From Limanda limanda (taxonomy: Eukaryota; Chordata; Actinopteri; Pleuronectiformes; Pleuronectidae): DNA of 64,000 bases. Every line of letters starts with the position of its first letter. The stretch's first letter is position 1. Under the pieces are notes generated by a model. The model was not told the DNA's origin and searched no databases. It worked only from the letters and a program-made list of their open reading frames with translations. Below are positions 35,104 through 47,500 of this stretch, in pieces. The position numbers were made by a program, and so were the translations under genes. Location of the stretch: positions 6,477,930-6,541,929 of the forward strand of contig NC_083645.1 of NCBI RefSeq assembly GCF_963576545.1. Reading direction: 5' to 3'.

Positions 35104-37828
35104 GGATATGCAGGAGATTATCATGGATGATTTGGGAAGAAAGAGGCAGGGAATGTGAAGTATGACCAAATCTTAAATTTTCCCATTCTTACATTCCTCC
35201 TCTCCTGCTGGCTGCTTTTCAAACGCTTCTTCCCCCTCTTCTTGCTTAATTTCTCATTGCCGAGGGCATCAAGGCACATGTATCCATGTCAATCTCTAGA
35301 TCTGCCTCGTTCATGCTCTATCAATTTTTGTTCAATGAACAGAGGGAGTGGGAAACAGAATTTTTTTTGAAAACATCTCAGACAGAGAGCATAAGAAAGA
35401 CTGAGACTTTTCCAATGTCAAGTTCCTTTATGTCTTCAGATTCTAACGTGATCGGAACACAGGCATCCAGCTCTCTGTGTAGTTCAGGCTTTCCCAGGAA
35501 GTGACTGATCTATCTTGCTGTAAATCAACACATCCACAGCAATCTAGGCAGTGATGAGCTCTCCCAGTTGGTTGTTGCCTCTCAAGACATTATGTTGGTT
35601 CAAATGTGTGAGTATCAACGTTTGGTTGTGTCTGATCCTTGATGGACATAGAGGCTGAACTGAGTTCAACACAGTTGCCTTGGTTGTTTGTTGATTGTGA
35701 TACTTACTTCAACTACTCCCATGAAGTGAACTCAGAGTCACTGGAGTAAAACTTAGTCATTACAGTGTACTCCCAGTCTCAGTTGTGTTGATGAGTAGAT
35801 GTGGCACCAATTGTCAGGCTGACCCAAAACTACCCTGATTTTAAACATTTTTATCCGGGCAATTTGAAATGCTGCATTTATAAATAAACCAAATCAATAA
35901 ATCAAAAACATGTATTTACAAATGGCCCTGGTCACAATAAAATGTATATAATGCATTAATTTTAAGCAACTGATAGATTTCAAGAGTAGAAAATAGGGCA
36001 GAAACGTGGTTCCTGGGACTCTAAGAATAGTTAAAATTTGACATTGCTTATGTCATCTTAATATATTTTTGGCCATCATATTAATCAGTAATTGTTAAAT
36101 TGTACAAATAGGGTTAATTTCTGAATTCTCATAATGCAGAGAGTTCACTTAAAAGGTCTGTGTAAGCTTTCGTACTAGAACTGGGACCCAATAGCACAAC
36201 TCACAGACAGAGTTCAGTTCTCAAAAAGAAGTGGTATTTATTACCAGGCAGGGTTCGGTACAAAGGGAGTCAAATTAGAGTGAAGCTACCTGGAGGAAAC
36301 AGAGTCAAGCATGAGTATCAAAATAAAACAGGAAGTGACATAGAACATGCAACAGGAAATGGTGTGTGTGTGTGTGTGTGAGTGTAACCATGCCAGTCTG
36401 ACTGGTCCAGAAACACAGCAGACTCTGATTACTTGACATTTTGGGCAAACAAGCAGATACAGTTTAGTGTAATTTTGCATAATATTATTCCACAATAACG
36501 AGTGCCTAAATTCCAACTTAGAAGGTCAAAGTCAAACAACAGGTAATCTAGTGGTGAGAGGCACAGCGAGGTGTATTGAACGATCAGTCGCCACGACTGA
36601 TAAGCTTCACAGGAAGGTGCCCACCTCTCAGGTCGAGGGATCAGACATCGCAATTTGCATATCCGAAAACACTGCAAGCACATAAAGGTTAGGTGAGGAA
36701 ACGACAGACAGCCATAACAAAATTCAACTGAGGGAAGTGTTGAAGGAAAGAGAAAGTTTAAACACCTCATTTTGTATATGGTTCAAGATATCTTTGCCAA
36801 AGAATTGTTGCACTAACGTCAATAAGAGACGCTTCACAAATTGTTTTCGTTGGCGTCAAGATATTGTATCGGACATTCTCTTATATTCAGCTTTACCTCT
36901 AAATAAAGTTATTTGAAACTTGCAGGCTAGAACCAGCAACAAATATTGTCTACCCTACATCTGTAGACAGATAAGAAGTAACAAATGGCTACAAAGTGAA
37001 GTAAGCTGCCATGTGACTGTTTCACATTTTTCATGTACGTACTGCACTTTGGAAGGCGTTTGTCAAATACTCCATTTTGGTTACTTAAAGGCCGTTAGCG
37101 TGTGGACGAGAGGCTCAAACACGGAGGATACATTTTGTATGTTGTTGTGATGTCTCTTCCTATAATCATACTGTTTAGTGCTACACAAGGTTGACCCATG
37201 TTGTAATAACGTGGTATTTTCCTTTAAACCTGGTCTTTTAAAAAGCAGCACATCATATTACTGCTGCCAGTTTGTCATGAGCTGTAATATTGTCACTGCT
37301 GAAATACTCCTGATATTAAACAGTGTGTGACTTTTGCAGGGTTAAGAGGCCATGGCTTCATATGAATAATAGGAGAATCTGTGTAGGACTATGAGACACT
37401 TGACATTTGATGGTTCATAACTGGTTTAAATGGTTAATGCGCTTTAAACCTTTGAGAGAAGAGGAACGGTCTGGAGTGATTAAAGAATCATATGACTGAT
37501 CAATAAAGCATGGAGGGGAGGAAAAGGAAAGAATGAAAAGAGAACATAAGTGGAAGAGGTCATGATTTAATCCTCGGGGAGGGATGAAGTCTGATAAATG
37601 TTACAGTACATTAATGTGTGTGTGTGTGTGGACTCGTATTACTCATGTTGTGGGGACAGACAGTATATTTGTTTTCACACTCACATTTTGGCAAATTGAC
37701 TTCCTTTAGGGACATAACACTAGTCTTCACAGTATTAAAGAGTTTTATTATATATAATTTTAACGTTTTTAATACTTACTTAAGTGGTAATATAAATCTT
37801 TGATAGAGGACTAATATATGCTTGAGAG

Positions 37829-37861
37829 TATATATATATATATATATATATGTGTATATAT
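37829..37861. repeat. (TA)n microsatellite
   Basis: About 11 pure TA units, then TGTG and more TA. Confidence 0.9.
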
Positions 37862-38531
37862 TATTTCCTCAGTTATTACTGATGTTGTACTTGTATAGAT
37901 AATGTATAGATGGATGGTATTTGTAAGGTTTGACATCGAGCAGTCAACCTTAGTGCACGTATTTCAGTGGCACGTGCAAGCTTTTGAGCTTTCATTGTTT
38001 TTCTGTGAGCAATCAGACATGCATTAGCTTTCAAATGGTGTTGTGTTTGATCCTCTCTTTTATTGAAGGTTATGGAACAAAATAATTGCTCCATCTGTGT
38101 TCCACCTTTTTTGATTGTCCATAATTACTTCCATCACACTAAGGTTGAGCTGTTGGACAATACCCAGCATCCAGCACCCGTCTGAAACAAAGCACTTGAT
38201 AATGAGAGACCTTATTCTGAATGAGACTGGAGATTGCAAATTGTGTGTGATTATGATGTGGATAGTTCCTTTTTCACACCTCCATGCTGGCAAACAGCCA
38301 GTGGCTAGAAGCCTGATGTTTTTGCGTAATTTGTACGTACACGTATGCGTCCATCGACCCATCCATCCCATTTTTTTATTCACCTCAAGAACACCAACAT
38401 GTTCATTTGGACACAAAGAGGAACTGATTAGACTTTGGTGGTCAAAGATTAGGTTCACACTGACCGCACACAAACTACTTTTTATCTCCAGGTAATCATT
38501 TCAGATCTTAGTGGTTGAAGAGCTGAAGCCA

Positions 38532-38546
38532 AGGTCACAGTGACCT
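38532..38546. promoter_or_regulatory. Perfect estrogen-response-element palindrome
   Basis: AGGTCA-CAG-TGACCT matches the consensus ERE (AGGTCAnnnTGACCT) at every fixed base. It lies in unit 2 of the repeat. Sequence match only; occupancy is unknown. Confidence 0.5.
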
Positions 38547-38658
38547 CATGCTCCTGTGAATGAGATCCATCAGGAACACACGTTTGAAAGTTAATAACAT
38601 CTGGCACATTCACTTGGAATCAGGGATGCCTTGATTAGACTGTGAAGTTTAAAGGTAA

Positions 38659-38673
38659 AGATCACTGTGATCT
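38659..38673. promoter_or_regulatory. ERE-geometry palindrome with AGATCA half-sites
   Basis: AGATCA-CTG-TGATCT, a perfect palindrome with the same 3-bp spacer. It is the unit-3 counterpart of the ERE at 38532, with a symmetric change in both half-sites. Confidence 0.3.
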
Positions 38674-38767
38674 CACAACTTGTTATCTTTACAACACCTC
38701 GATAGGAGCCTTTAAAATTTTGTGCAAATGTTCACTCAGACAAACAGATGAACTGAATTGGCTTGGA

Positions 38768-38780
38768 TGGTCAGAGGTCA
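38768..38780 (+). promoter_or_regulatory. DR1 nuclear-receptor-like site
   Basis: TGGTCA-G-AGGTCA, a direct repeat with 1-bp spacer, the HNF4/PPAR:RXR geometry. Unit 4 of the repeat. Confidence 0.35.
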
Positions 38781-38916
38781 AGGTTACATTTGCCTCACAA
38801 AACATGATTTTGGCCTCTTGCACAAGATCTCAAGTCTGCCTTTAGAGAAAATTCTTGCAATTTTCACCAGTTGTCAATTGGACTCAAAGAAAAAATGATT
38901 AGATTTAAGTATTGAA

Positions 38917-38929
38917 AGGTCAAAGGTCA
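38917..38929 (+). promoter_or_regulatory. Perfect DR1 site
   Basis: AGGTCA-A-AGGTCA matches the DR1 consensus exactly. The second half-site also starts AGGTCA-CTG-TGGCCT, a one-mismatch ERE. Unit 5 of the repeat. Confidence 0.4.
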
Positions 38930-39022
38930 CTGTGGCCTCATTGAATCTCAATTTTGTTTTATTCAGACTAGAACTCTACTGGTTGGTGGAGGCATACAAC
39001 TGCAGGGTGGTAATTCTAAGTT

Positions 39023-40053
39023 AAATATACTACACCCTTCTTTGAAAACCATTATGCCATCGCAGTAGAAATCCCACGACAAACCTTTTGCTTATTTCCT
39101 CATGAACATCTGAACCCAAGCAACCTTAAGCTGTTTCCCTCCCTGCTGCAAATAGTATCTGTAACAGCCTGCTAAGAGGTCTTGTATAAAAACTACAGCA
39201 GGAAAAACACGTGTTATGTTTGGAAGAGTTACTGTTATATAACTACCGTGGAACTTAGAGCATACGGGTTCAGTGGGCTACTGGAAAAAGATCCAAATTG
39301 CAGCTGTTACATGGTGAAATGCAATACACCAAACATTGTGTGCTGATGCACAACATGTTCAGACTTGACAGATGCAGATCTGTAGATACATATTTTGGAT
39401 AATTTTATGTTTCAACATCAGTGGAAGCATCCCATGATCCTTTGAGGCCTGAGAAATGGCACACAACAGTCCAAAGCTCAGTAATGCAATTTTCAGCCCA
39501 TTTAGTATAAAGTCATCAACAAAAAACCAACAGATTTTGTTTTGGTGATGTGACAGTTTCCCTTGTCATCTCTGTCTTTCCTTCTTCTCCCTCTCTTGAC
39601 TGTGATGTGACACTGTTTCTATCTTAGAACAAACAGCCTCCGTCATCAACACTGAATCACATTTGTCAACAGGCCAATCGTCTCAACCGTGTGCACATGT
39701 GGCGTTTGTGTGTCCTTGTTTGTGATGTTTTAGGTGAGGCCGTGTTTCGTGTGTCCTGATGTACATTTTGTGCCAACTTCTCGGCAATGAGTGTGATGAG
39801 CGTGTGCATTATCTCGTAACGTGTCATCGCAGCATGATGTCTAAAGAACCCTTTTCAAAATCCTCCCCCGAAAACAGAGTGAGATAATGAAATATTGTGA
39901 TTGGTTGATTCAATTATACAGCAGGCCAGTGTCAGGCTCATTTTATGAGTGCAGCAACAATCGGCTTCAGTTTGACTGGAGAGAGAGATTGAATACGCAC
40001 GTACACACAGTTCTCAACCAACATAAGGACATCCACCCACTCTCACATATCCA

Positions 40054-40055
<2 letters not shown>
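39023..40055. other. Unassigned non-coding sequence
   Basis: No gene or element recognised. Confidence 0.5.

Positions 40056-40129
<74 letters not shown>
40056..40129. repeat. (AC)37 microsatellite
   Basis: Pure AC run. Confidence 0.97.
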
Positions 40130-40131
<2 letters not shown>

Positions 40132-40940
40132 AATTGTGGAATAAGAACATGCACTTGAAGCCAGGTAAAAATAAACACACACTGCTGGTGGGTGGGATCT
40201 ATATCTCAAACTCAGTTTTGCATTCTAAGTCAGGAGCTTCCAGACAGTGACTTTCTTCCCCCCAGCACATATAAACAGTTTCTGGGGGATTATGTGCATG
40301 CGTGAAGAGTCTGTCTGTTTTTGAATATGTGGGTCTGTTTATACCATATCATATTTGCATTTGTTTACCCTTCCAATCCTCTGAATCCTCTGCTGATTAT
40401 TTCTGCATCTTCCACTAATCTTTGAGCACTAACTTTTCCTGGAATGAGGAGTAAAGCCTTTGATTAACTTATTCTTGTCTACACAAAACACTTTAAGACA
40501 TATTATCGCTATTTTGTCTCAGTTGCAGGGTAATTAAGTCTTATTTTTTCTACAGGGAGGAGACGTTTCCATTTAGAATAATGTGGTAACAATGAATATA
40601 CTGTTTGTGCATGTTGATAAGTTGATGGTAAGAAGCTTGGCATTTATAAAGCATTTTCACAATATCTTCCTGATCAATTCAGCCCCGACAACAAAGAAAT
40701 AGAAAACATGCAACTTGTTTGTATCATGTAGATAAATGATTCCTTAAAACAGCAAATAACAGCCTTCATAAGGAACTAATGGCCCTCTGTAGAGTTCGTA
40801 GCTCCTCCACCAATGACCAACACATTTAAATTCACTACACCAGGATCTGTATTTGGATCTGCAGCCCCCTTAACATAACTGAGTATTATTTAATCAAGAT
40901 CCATGAATTATAATCTGTAAAATCACCCAAAATGTTGAAA
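40130..40940. other. Unassigned AT-rich non-coding sequence
   Basis: Nothing recognised, although the last 100 bp may belong to the repeat that follows. Confidence 0.5.
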
Positions 40941-41372
40941 ACACCCTATCTCACAATGTTTAAGGGAAAAAAATAATTCCTGGATCCACCCTGTGATTCA
41001 CTAACATTTGCAAGGTTCTGCCTTTGGTCATGCTCTGCCACTTTTTAGAAGTCAGTTGAGGAGTTTATGTAGAATCCGACTAGGTAGAATCAAAAACAGA
41101 CTGAAACATAACCTCCTTTGTTAACAAACTAGAAGGGAACTCCGACAGTTCATAACTCTGTCAAGGCTAATGCCCCGTCCATGTCAAAGAAAGAGGGGAA
41201 ACAATTCCTTGATCCACCCATTTATAAAAATCTGCTCAAAAATGTAATGGGTTCTGTTTTGGACTATGTCCCGCCCCTTCACAACATTCCATGGAAATCT
41301 GTTTGGTATAGTTATAACATTTTTAATTTTTAAACATAGATGAAAACGTAACGTCCTTGGCGAAGCTAATAA
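40941..41372 (+). repeat. Dispersed teleost repeat in two tandem degenerate units
   Basis: 'aattcctggatccaccc' (40975) recurs as 'aattccttgatccaccc' 229 bp later (41203). 'tgaaacataacctcctt' (about 41101) recurs as 'tgaaaacgtaacgtcctt' (41341). The end 'ccttggcgaagctaataa' matches a common fish repeat ending 'cctccttggcggaggtaa'. No coding sequence. Confidence 0.55.
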
Positions 41373-41665
41373 AAGGAAATAGGTGAGGATATGATAAAAC
41401 AGGAGTATCAAAGATAATGAAATTGATTATAAAACACACATTTGAAAGTTACAGTACATATTTATTAATCTCTCCATTTGTTCCGATCCATCTGTCCATT
41501 TTCAGCCTCTTACCTGAGGTCATAATGGCCAAGTTAGACTGTCAAGAGGTTGTCCACTGTGAGTCACCTTCCCCCCCCCCAACAACTCTCCAGTCCAGAC
41601 AGGACGTCTAATCCCAGCAGCATGCTCAGGGTCTGCACCACTGTCTCTTGAATAGACCGTTTTTT

Positions 41666-41882
41666 TCACAGCAGACATTTTGACATGTCATGGTAGGATG
41701 ATAATGATGGCTCCGTTCAGTCCAAGTGTCCCAGTAAGACATCATGGCTGTGTGACAGTGACCCAGAGTGAACAGTACCATGACCCTGGGACTGAAGCAG
41801 CTACTCGGAATTAAGCCATCATTCATTGTATTATTTACACCAGTGACTCTCCTACTGTGACATGTCAAAATGTCTGCTGTGA
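41666..41882. mobile_element. MITE with perfect 25-nt inverted repeats
   Basis: The arms 41666-41690 and 41858-41882 are exact reverse complements over 25 nt (beginning TCACAGCAGACATTTTGAC). They continue about 8 nt inward with two mismatches (ggtagga / tcctact). The 217-bp unit has no frame. I recall this terminus from a common fish MITE. True outer ends may extend a little further; no target duplication was found at these bounds. Confidence 0.65.
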
Positions 41883-43414
41883 TGAAAGACCCATGTGTCC
41901 TCTGAAGCCCTGCAAGAGGCATCTGTTTAAAAGTTCACCTCCAGCCGCCCCTCCACTTTCAATTCATATTCAGTAAGCAGGTTTCCCTCGAAATATAGAG
42001 CAGAGTTTAATTAAATACCCTGATAATCTGCAGAAGCAAATGCATATCAGTGCACTTTTGAATCTTCCACTGGTATGAGAATATTAGGGAGTTGAGAATC
42101 AAGATCAAGTAGCTGACGCTGTTTGCTGAGGAAGAGAAAGCAAAAAGATGATGCAATTAAAAAAAAATCCAGTCAAGCCTTAAGTAAACAAAAAACAATG
42201 TAGTAAACATATTGGAACATAAGGGAATACTCAGGTATTATTTAAGAAACATGCACGTCTCCTCATCCCTCTGCAATGATCAGCTGTTTGCTTTCCACCT
42301 CTACAAAGCAAGTCCTTTTTTTGTATTTCACATATTTTCTTTCTATTTGTCTTGGTTCCATAATTGTCTAATGAACTAATTGAACAAGTGTATGAACACA
42401 GTTTGATTGAAGCAGACTTAATGCCTCCCTTACCCTGAGAGTGAAGGCAAATACATATAGTTCCTGCATCATCTATTTCCATAGGGTACACACGGACACC
42501 TATTTGTAAACATACTGGCTGTTTGTACTGACTGTCCATGCTCCAGGTCAAAATATATCCACCTACTGAATAGAAATGGAATTTGAGATCAGTCATGCAT
42601 GCGTATTGCTTTGACTGGACCCTGATCTTGCACCCTCAGTGGACTTAATACACCCTTAATACACAGCTTTTGATGGAAACTCTTTTTCCGTTCATATCTC
42701 ACAGTGACATTCTCTTGCCCCCCCCTCCCTAAATCCCATAATCATAGATGGTCTCCGGTCCACTCGCTTCTGTAAATCAGTGTAATCTCTGTAATCTGCC
42801 TTTCTTCTATCTTTTATTCTAAATTAGATAAACAGTGAGATATATTGCTCAACTGTACTTTCCATATTTCACGACAAAGTGGAACATTTTGGGATTTTTC
42901 CAAATTTAGAGACATATTACTTATAAAAAAAGGCTGCTTCCAGGAAAATATGCCAGTGCAGCAGCTGAGATATGTTCATATCCATAAAACTCACCATTAA
43001 TCTCTCTTTTTTCCATCTTTCTTGTCAATTTCTCTGCTGTCAAATCTCCTCTTCATCACTTAATTGTGTCTTTCCTGACATTATTACAAACATGTGCAAG
43101 GTAGTCACGGCCTTTTTCATCACTCATAGACTTGACTGTTTTGTGGAGTCATGATGTTTTAACCGCAGCAGTGCAGAGCTTATGGGAAATACCGTTAAGG
43201 GCCACCAAAAAACATATTTCTAATCTTAACATGTTTTGGTTATTTGAGTGATTAGTAAATGTCAGTAGGATTTTGAAGGAGATTAAGATGAAGTATGAAG
43301 GTCAGACCACATATTATACACACATACAAATCAAGTCTGCTGGTCTGTTAACAGTGGATTGTTGGATGGTTGGTGAAAACTGGAAGGAGGTTGTTTCCTT
43401 CCTTCAGTTACACA
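41883..43414. other. Unassigned non-coding sequence
   Basis: No gene or repeat family recognised. Confidence 0.5.
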
Positions 43415-43437
43415 AGCAGCAGCAGCAGCAGCAGCAG
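43415..43437. repeat. (AGC)7 trinucleotide repeat
   Basis: Seven AGC units. In frame it would encode poly-Gln, but no supporting gene structure surrounds it. Confidence 0.9.
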
Positions 43438-44265
43438 GAGCCGTATTTAGCCCCAGTTTGACGGCTGTTCACTGCCTAAGTGTGACAGTTGTATAACCAC
43501 GGCTGGGCCATTTCAGCTTTCTGAGGATTAGTCTACTATACATACACACTTGACTGTACCTTGATAAGGCCCCTACCACATTCAAGGGCCTTCTTCATCA
43601 GCCAGCAGCACCATCGTTCTCCCCACTCCTCCTTCTCACAGCCTGCGATACTGAACATGAGAGTGAATGAGGGCCCTTACTGTAAACTCCAGGGCCCACA
43701 CCTCAACTTCATTTTTAGAGACAGCATTATCTGTCCTCTCTTCTCTTTGTCGAGCTTCAGATTCAAGCTGCCATACATCACTGTGCTTTGCTGGTTCAGC
43801 TTAATAACATCTCCACTCTACTTACTTTCAAACACTTAAAGCACATTGTGTTTTCACTAAAAGACTGAAGATTAACTTGTATATACCTCAATAAACTTGA
43901 ACTTTGCAGTAACACAAATAGGATGTTAAAGGGCGATTAGGATGTATTAATATCTCCACAACTTGACTTAGGTCGGAATCCTCCAAATGTCTTAATTTGA
44001 TTATTGCTAAATCTGCGTAGGATCTTATTTGGGTTAAGAATCTATCTTAATACTTAGGTGGCAGCATGGCAAGTGATCTATCTCACTTCTCTTTGCCTTA
44101 CAGACTCGAGTTCCACCACACATGAGCCCTGCATGCTTAAAAATACCCTTGGAGCTACACATATATATATAATAATCATACTGGATTTCGATATGTGTAT
44201 ATAAAGCTGAAAAACAATATTTAATAGTCGTTACACAAGAGAGAGTAATGATGAGTGTTTAAGGA
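43438..44265. other. Unassigned non-coding sequence
   Basis: Nothing recognised apart from (AT)5 at about 44160. Confidence 0.5.
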
Positions 44266-44525
44266 TTGGCACGGTGGTGCAGGGTGTCGCCTCACCTTAC
44301 GAGGTTCCTGGTTTGAATCCCAGTTTATTCAGAGTTTGCTTGTTTCTTTTCTGGTTACTTCCTTCCCCAGGCCAAATAAATTCAGAGTGGGGTTAAATCG
44401 ATGGATACTATAAATTGACCAAAGGTGTAAATTTGAGTGTAAATGTTTTTATGTATATTGGGACTTCAAAATGCTGGCGACTTGTCCAGGGTGAACCCCA
44501 TATCTCGTTCAATGTGTTATGCACT
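44266..44525 (+). mobile_element. SINE-like dispersed element, family E, copy 1
   Basis: 'ttggcacggtggtgcaggg' contains an A-box-like TGGTGCAGGG. GGTTTGAATCC at 44310-44320 matches the tRNA B box with one change. Then come 'agagtttgcttg', 'cttccttcccc', 'aaattgaccaaaggtgtaa' and 'ctggcgacttgtccagggtg', the order of a well-known teleost repeat. A second copy is at 55567-55861. Confidence 0.65.
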
Positions 44526-47500
44526 CATGATTTTATAAGACTGTGAAACAATTCCATACAAAGAAAGAGAGGAAACGAGCCACAGTCCCAGACGATAACT
44601 TTGCTTTGTGTCCCTAGAGAGGCTGGAGTCCATTCCGTGTGAAAAGATGAGTCAAGGGATTAAACAGTGGAGGTTAAGAGTACAGGGATACAGTAAGATG
44701 AGAGGAGCCATAAAGTGAGTCAGAGCGGGATGATAAGTGGGTCATGACTCCCTGGTTTTCTGTGAATCCGTCTCTTCCTCTTCATTACTCACATGACCCG
44801 ACCCGACTGGTTGCTTCAACCCGACTCGGCACTCGCTGACTGGATGGATGGATGGTTAATTGGCTGGCTAACTGATGGATGAATGACTGATCCGGTGCCT
44901 GTATGGCCTCTTTCCGGGTGAATGGTCGATGATGACGGGTAATGGATTGATAAATGATCACGGATGCATGGATTAGATGGTGGAAAAAAGAAGTTGTATG
45001 TGCAATGGCATCTATAAACAGACTAAATTAGTTAGTACAACACTAGTCTAATGGTGTACTTTGCTATTTTTTCAGTCTGTAGTTAAATGAACCCTGTTAT
45101 GTTTGCTTTTCTCTGTGAAGATGTCTCCTGGTGAGTGAACACATTTAACTAACATCTCAGTCCATTAATGTTCGATGGACCTCTTAACCTCTCTCATTAA
45201 TTTGCCGCAGCTTTGTCTATACAAGCCTCGACATCAATTAAATCAGGGATGAGCAGTGTTATTTTCAGGTTAGCTGCTTTGGAGACATTTATCAACGCCG
45301 GGGTGTGTGGGTGTGTGTGTGAGACATCTTGATCAGCTGGATGGAAGGAAGGAAGGAAAGAGATCTCAGTTACACCTTGTCTCAGCAGCACAAAAGCAGC
45401 AGCTGGGAGTCGTTTATCAGTGGCTACACACGAGCCATTCAGGTAGAGCACTGTGAACTCATTTGACAAAATGTGACACAGCCCCATTCACATGTGAAGT
45501 GAAAAGAAGAGGATACAAATGTAGCATAAAAATTCTTGAAGTGTCAAAAAGATGGGGTTGCTTCATTATTTATGTAAAATATGAGTAAATGTGTTGTTGT
45601 GACTGTCATAGGCCCCAATGGTTAAGATCTATCTGTCTATTTCATTCTATTGTTAAACAAGTGCTCCACCAGAGAATCATTTAACTCCCATTACATTGTC
45701 AATCTCAAGATGGACAGTTAAAAAGAGGTACTGATTGAGGTTATCATGGCTGCGTCATCCTCCTGGTACTGATCCGATATCACTGCAGTTAAAAAAAAAT
45801 AACTCGTATAACATAATTCAACAGCTGTATGATACTTCCCCTGTATAATTGATTATTGCCATTATTGCTGTAAGGCCTGGCTGAGGTTAAACCCCTTTGA
45901 ACAAACAAATGCATACATGCCCTAAAACAATTATCTACTCTGACAGTCATGATAGATAAAGAACACAAATTAATAACTGCAGGAATACAACAATTAATAC
46001 CTTTTAAATATCAGTGTGAACTTCCATTCTGAAGTATTGACAAATTGATGTTTTAAATAGCTCCGGCTAACGCTTCACTATCATAAATCACTTAATTTTC
46101 ACGGCTCTGAAAACCGTGTTTCCCATAAGCAGTTCAGCATAACAGCTGTTTTGAACCTGTGAAGAGAAAGTGATTTCTGTAAAAACATTATTGCCGTTGT
46201 AAAAGGGTGAAACTCATTATCTCAAAAGACGTGGTATCAGGTTGGTAGATGTGCATGTGTTAGTGGCATTTCTATTTCTTGTATCGGTATCAGAACATTT
46301 CTACAGGAAAAACCAGGGACAGGTCATGTGAAATCCTGCTTGTTTTCTTAGTCTCTGTGCAAAGCTGCCACTTTTCCTGTGGCGTGTTTTCATTGTCCTT
46401 GATGGGACGTTTTCCATTTTTTTGCATTTAATCCAGCAACAGTCATTAAGTCAAGTACACTGCAGTTACTGGATTGTTTGTTATGGTGAAGAAAGAAGGG
46501 TTTAAATGGATTCACAGGTCTACGATAAGGAAACTGGCTTCGGTGATGGCACTATCATCTATCACTATCCTTCTTTTTTCAACCCAAACCTATCTTGAGT
46601 TTTCCAAAGCAAATTCCTTCCAGCATAACCCTTCTTCTACTTTTCTACAGTTGTTATAACATCTCAACATTTGGTTTATTTCTCAGCTGCAGATATGATA
46701 CCACACTGTGCAGTCTGTTGTGGCAGCTCTTTATGTAATTGAAAGTAAAAATTGATAGAAATCCTATCTGGTATTGCTAAAACAAAAGATTACCTCAGGC
46801 TTTGCTGATAATCCAGCTGGAGATGTGCTGACATTTCTCGCCTCTCACAATGTGTGTCCTACATATTAACCACTGCTCTGTGTTATACAGTATTTGCTGG
46901 ATGCACTCCAATATAAGTACGTTGCTATTTCAGAGTTAACTTTAAGTCTGCAGTTGCATGGACACTGGCTCTCATGGCAGTATGGCGCTCTGCCTGGTGG
47001 TTGAGGGGAGATTAGAGGGATGTGGTCCCAGGCTGAGAGGCCCTGACCTGGGTTGGGACAGCAGCTCCCCTCCCTTTGAGCTGCTTCACCGTGGAGAGGC
47101 GAGGGCAAATCTGGGAGCTCGAAGGAAAAAGAGGGAGCGATCACAAGCAAGGCACTTCACACTTCCATCACTCCCCAGCTCCCTCCACTCTCTTAACCTG
47201 CCCTCCTTTTCAGTCGCTAACTCTCTCTGTCTCTCTGGGCATCTCTTCACCCCTCTTTATTAAAGTGTCAGACACACGGTGGTCGGTGAGTTCATCCGGA
47301 TAGACATAAGTATATCAGCTTCTCATCGGAGGAATAAATGTTGTGGTTTGTCCTCATGTGGCACCCGGGGCTCACATGCTGCCTGCCGAACTCCGGGTGA
47401 CCGACAAAGCCGCTTAATCTGGCTGTATAATGAAATACTACAAAAATAAAATAACAACAAAACAGCCCACCATGGTTGAAATTGCTGGATGTCAGTCAGC

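Larger units (their letters stand above)
33396..38384. other. About 5 kb of mostly unassigned non-coding sequence
   Basis: Contains (AC)n at 35042-35099, (GT)n at 36362-36382, a short GT run at 37616-37631 and (TA)n at 37829-37861. The stretch around 36170-36300 ('actgggacccaatagcac', 'ttattaccaggcagggttcg') may be a dispersed repeat end, but I could not confirm it. No exon recognised. Confidence 0.5.
38385..39022 (+). repeat. Internally repetitive dispersed element rich in AGGTCA sites
   Basis: About five diverged units of roughly 80-140 bp, each built as 'tgattagactttgg' then 'ggtcaaaggtca' or a variant, then 'cactgtgacctca' or a variant. Unit starts lie near 38424, 38504, 38630, 38754 and 38896. 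It ends with 'ggtggaggcatacaact' and 'gggtggtaattc', the usual end of a known percomorph repeat. No coding sequence. The repeating core supplies nuclear-receptor half-sites. Confidence 0.65.

Noticed and set aside
36170..36300. Possible retroelement end ('actgggacccaatagcac', 'ttattaccaggcagggttcg')
   Set aside because: Looks like a repeat I have seen in fish, but I could not place termini, a second copy or coding sequence.
38060..38473. 137-codon minus-strand frame
   Set aside because: Overlaps the start of a dispersed repeat. Composition and lack of homology give no support for coding.
43415..43437. Poly-Gln coding tract
   Set aside because: (AGC)7 has no surrounding gene structure; treated as a simple repeat.
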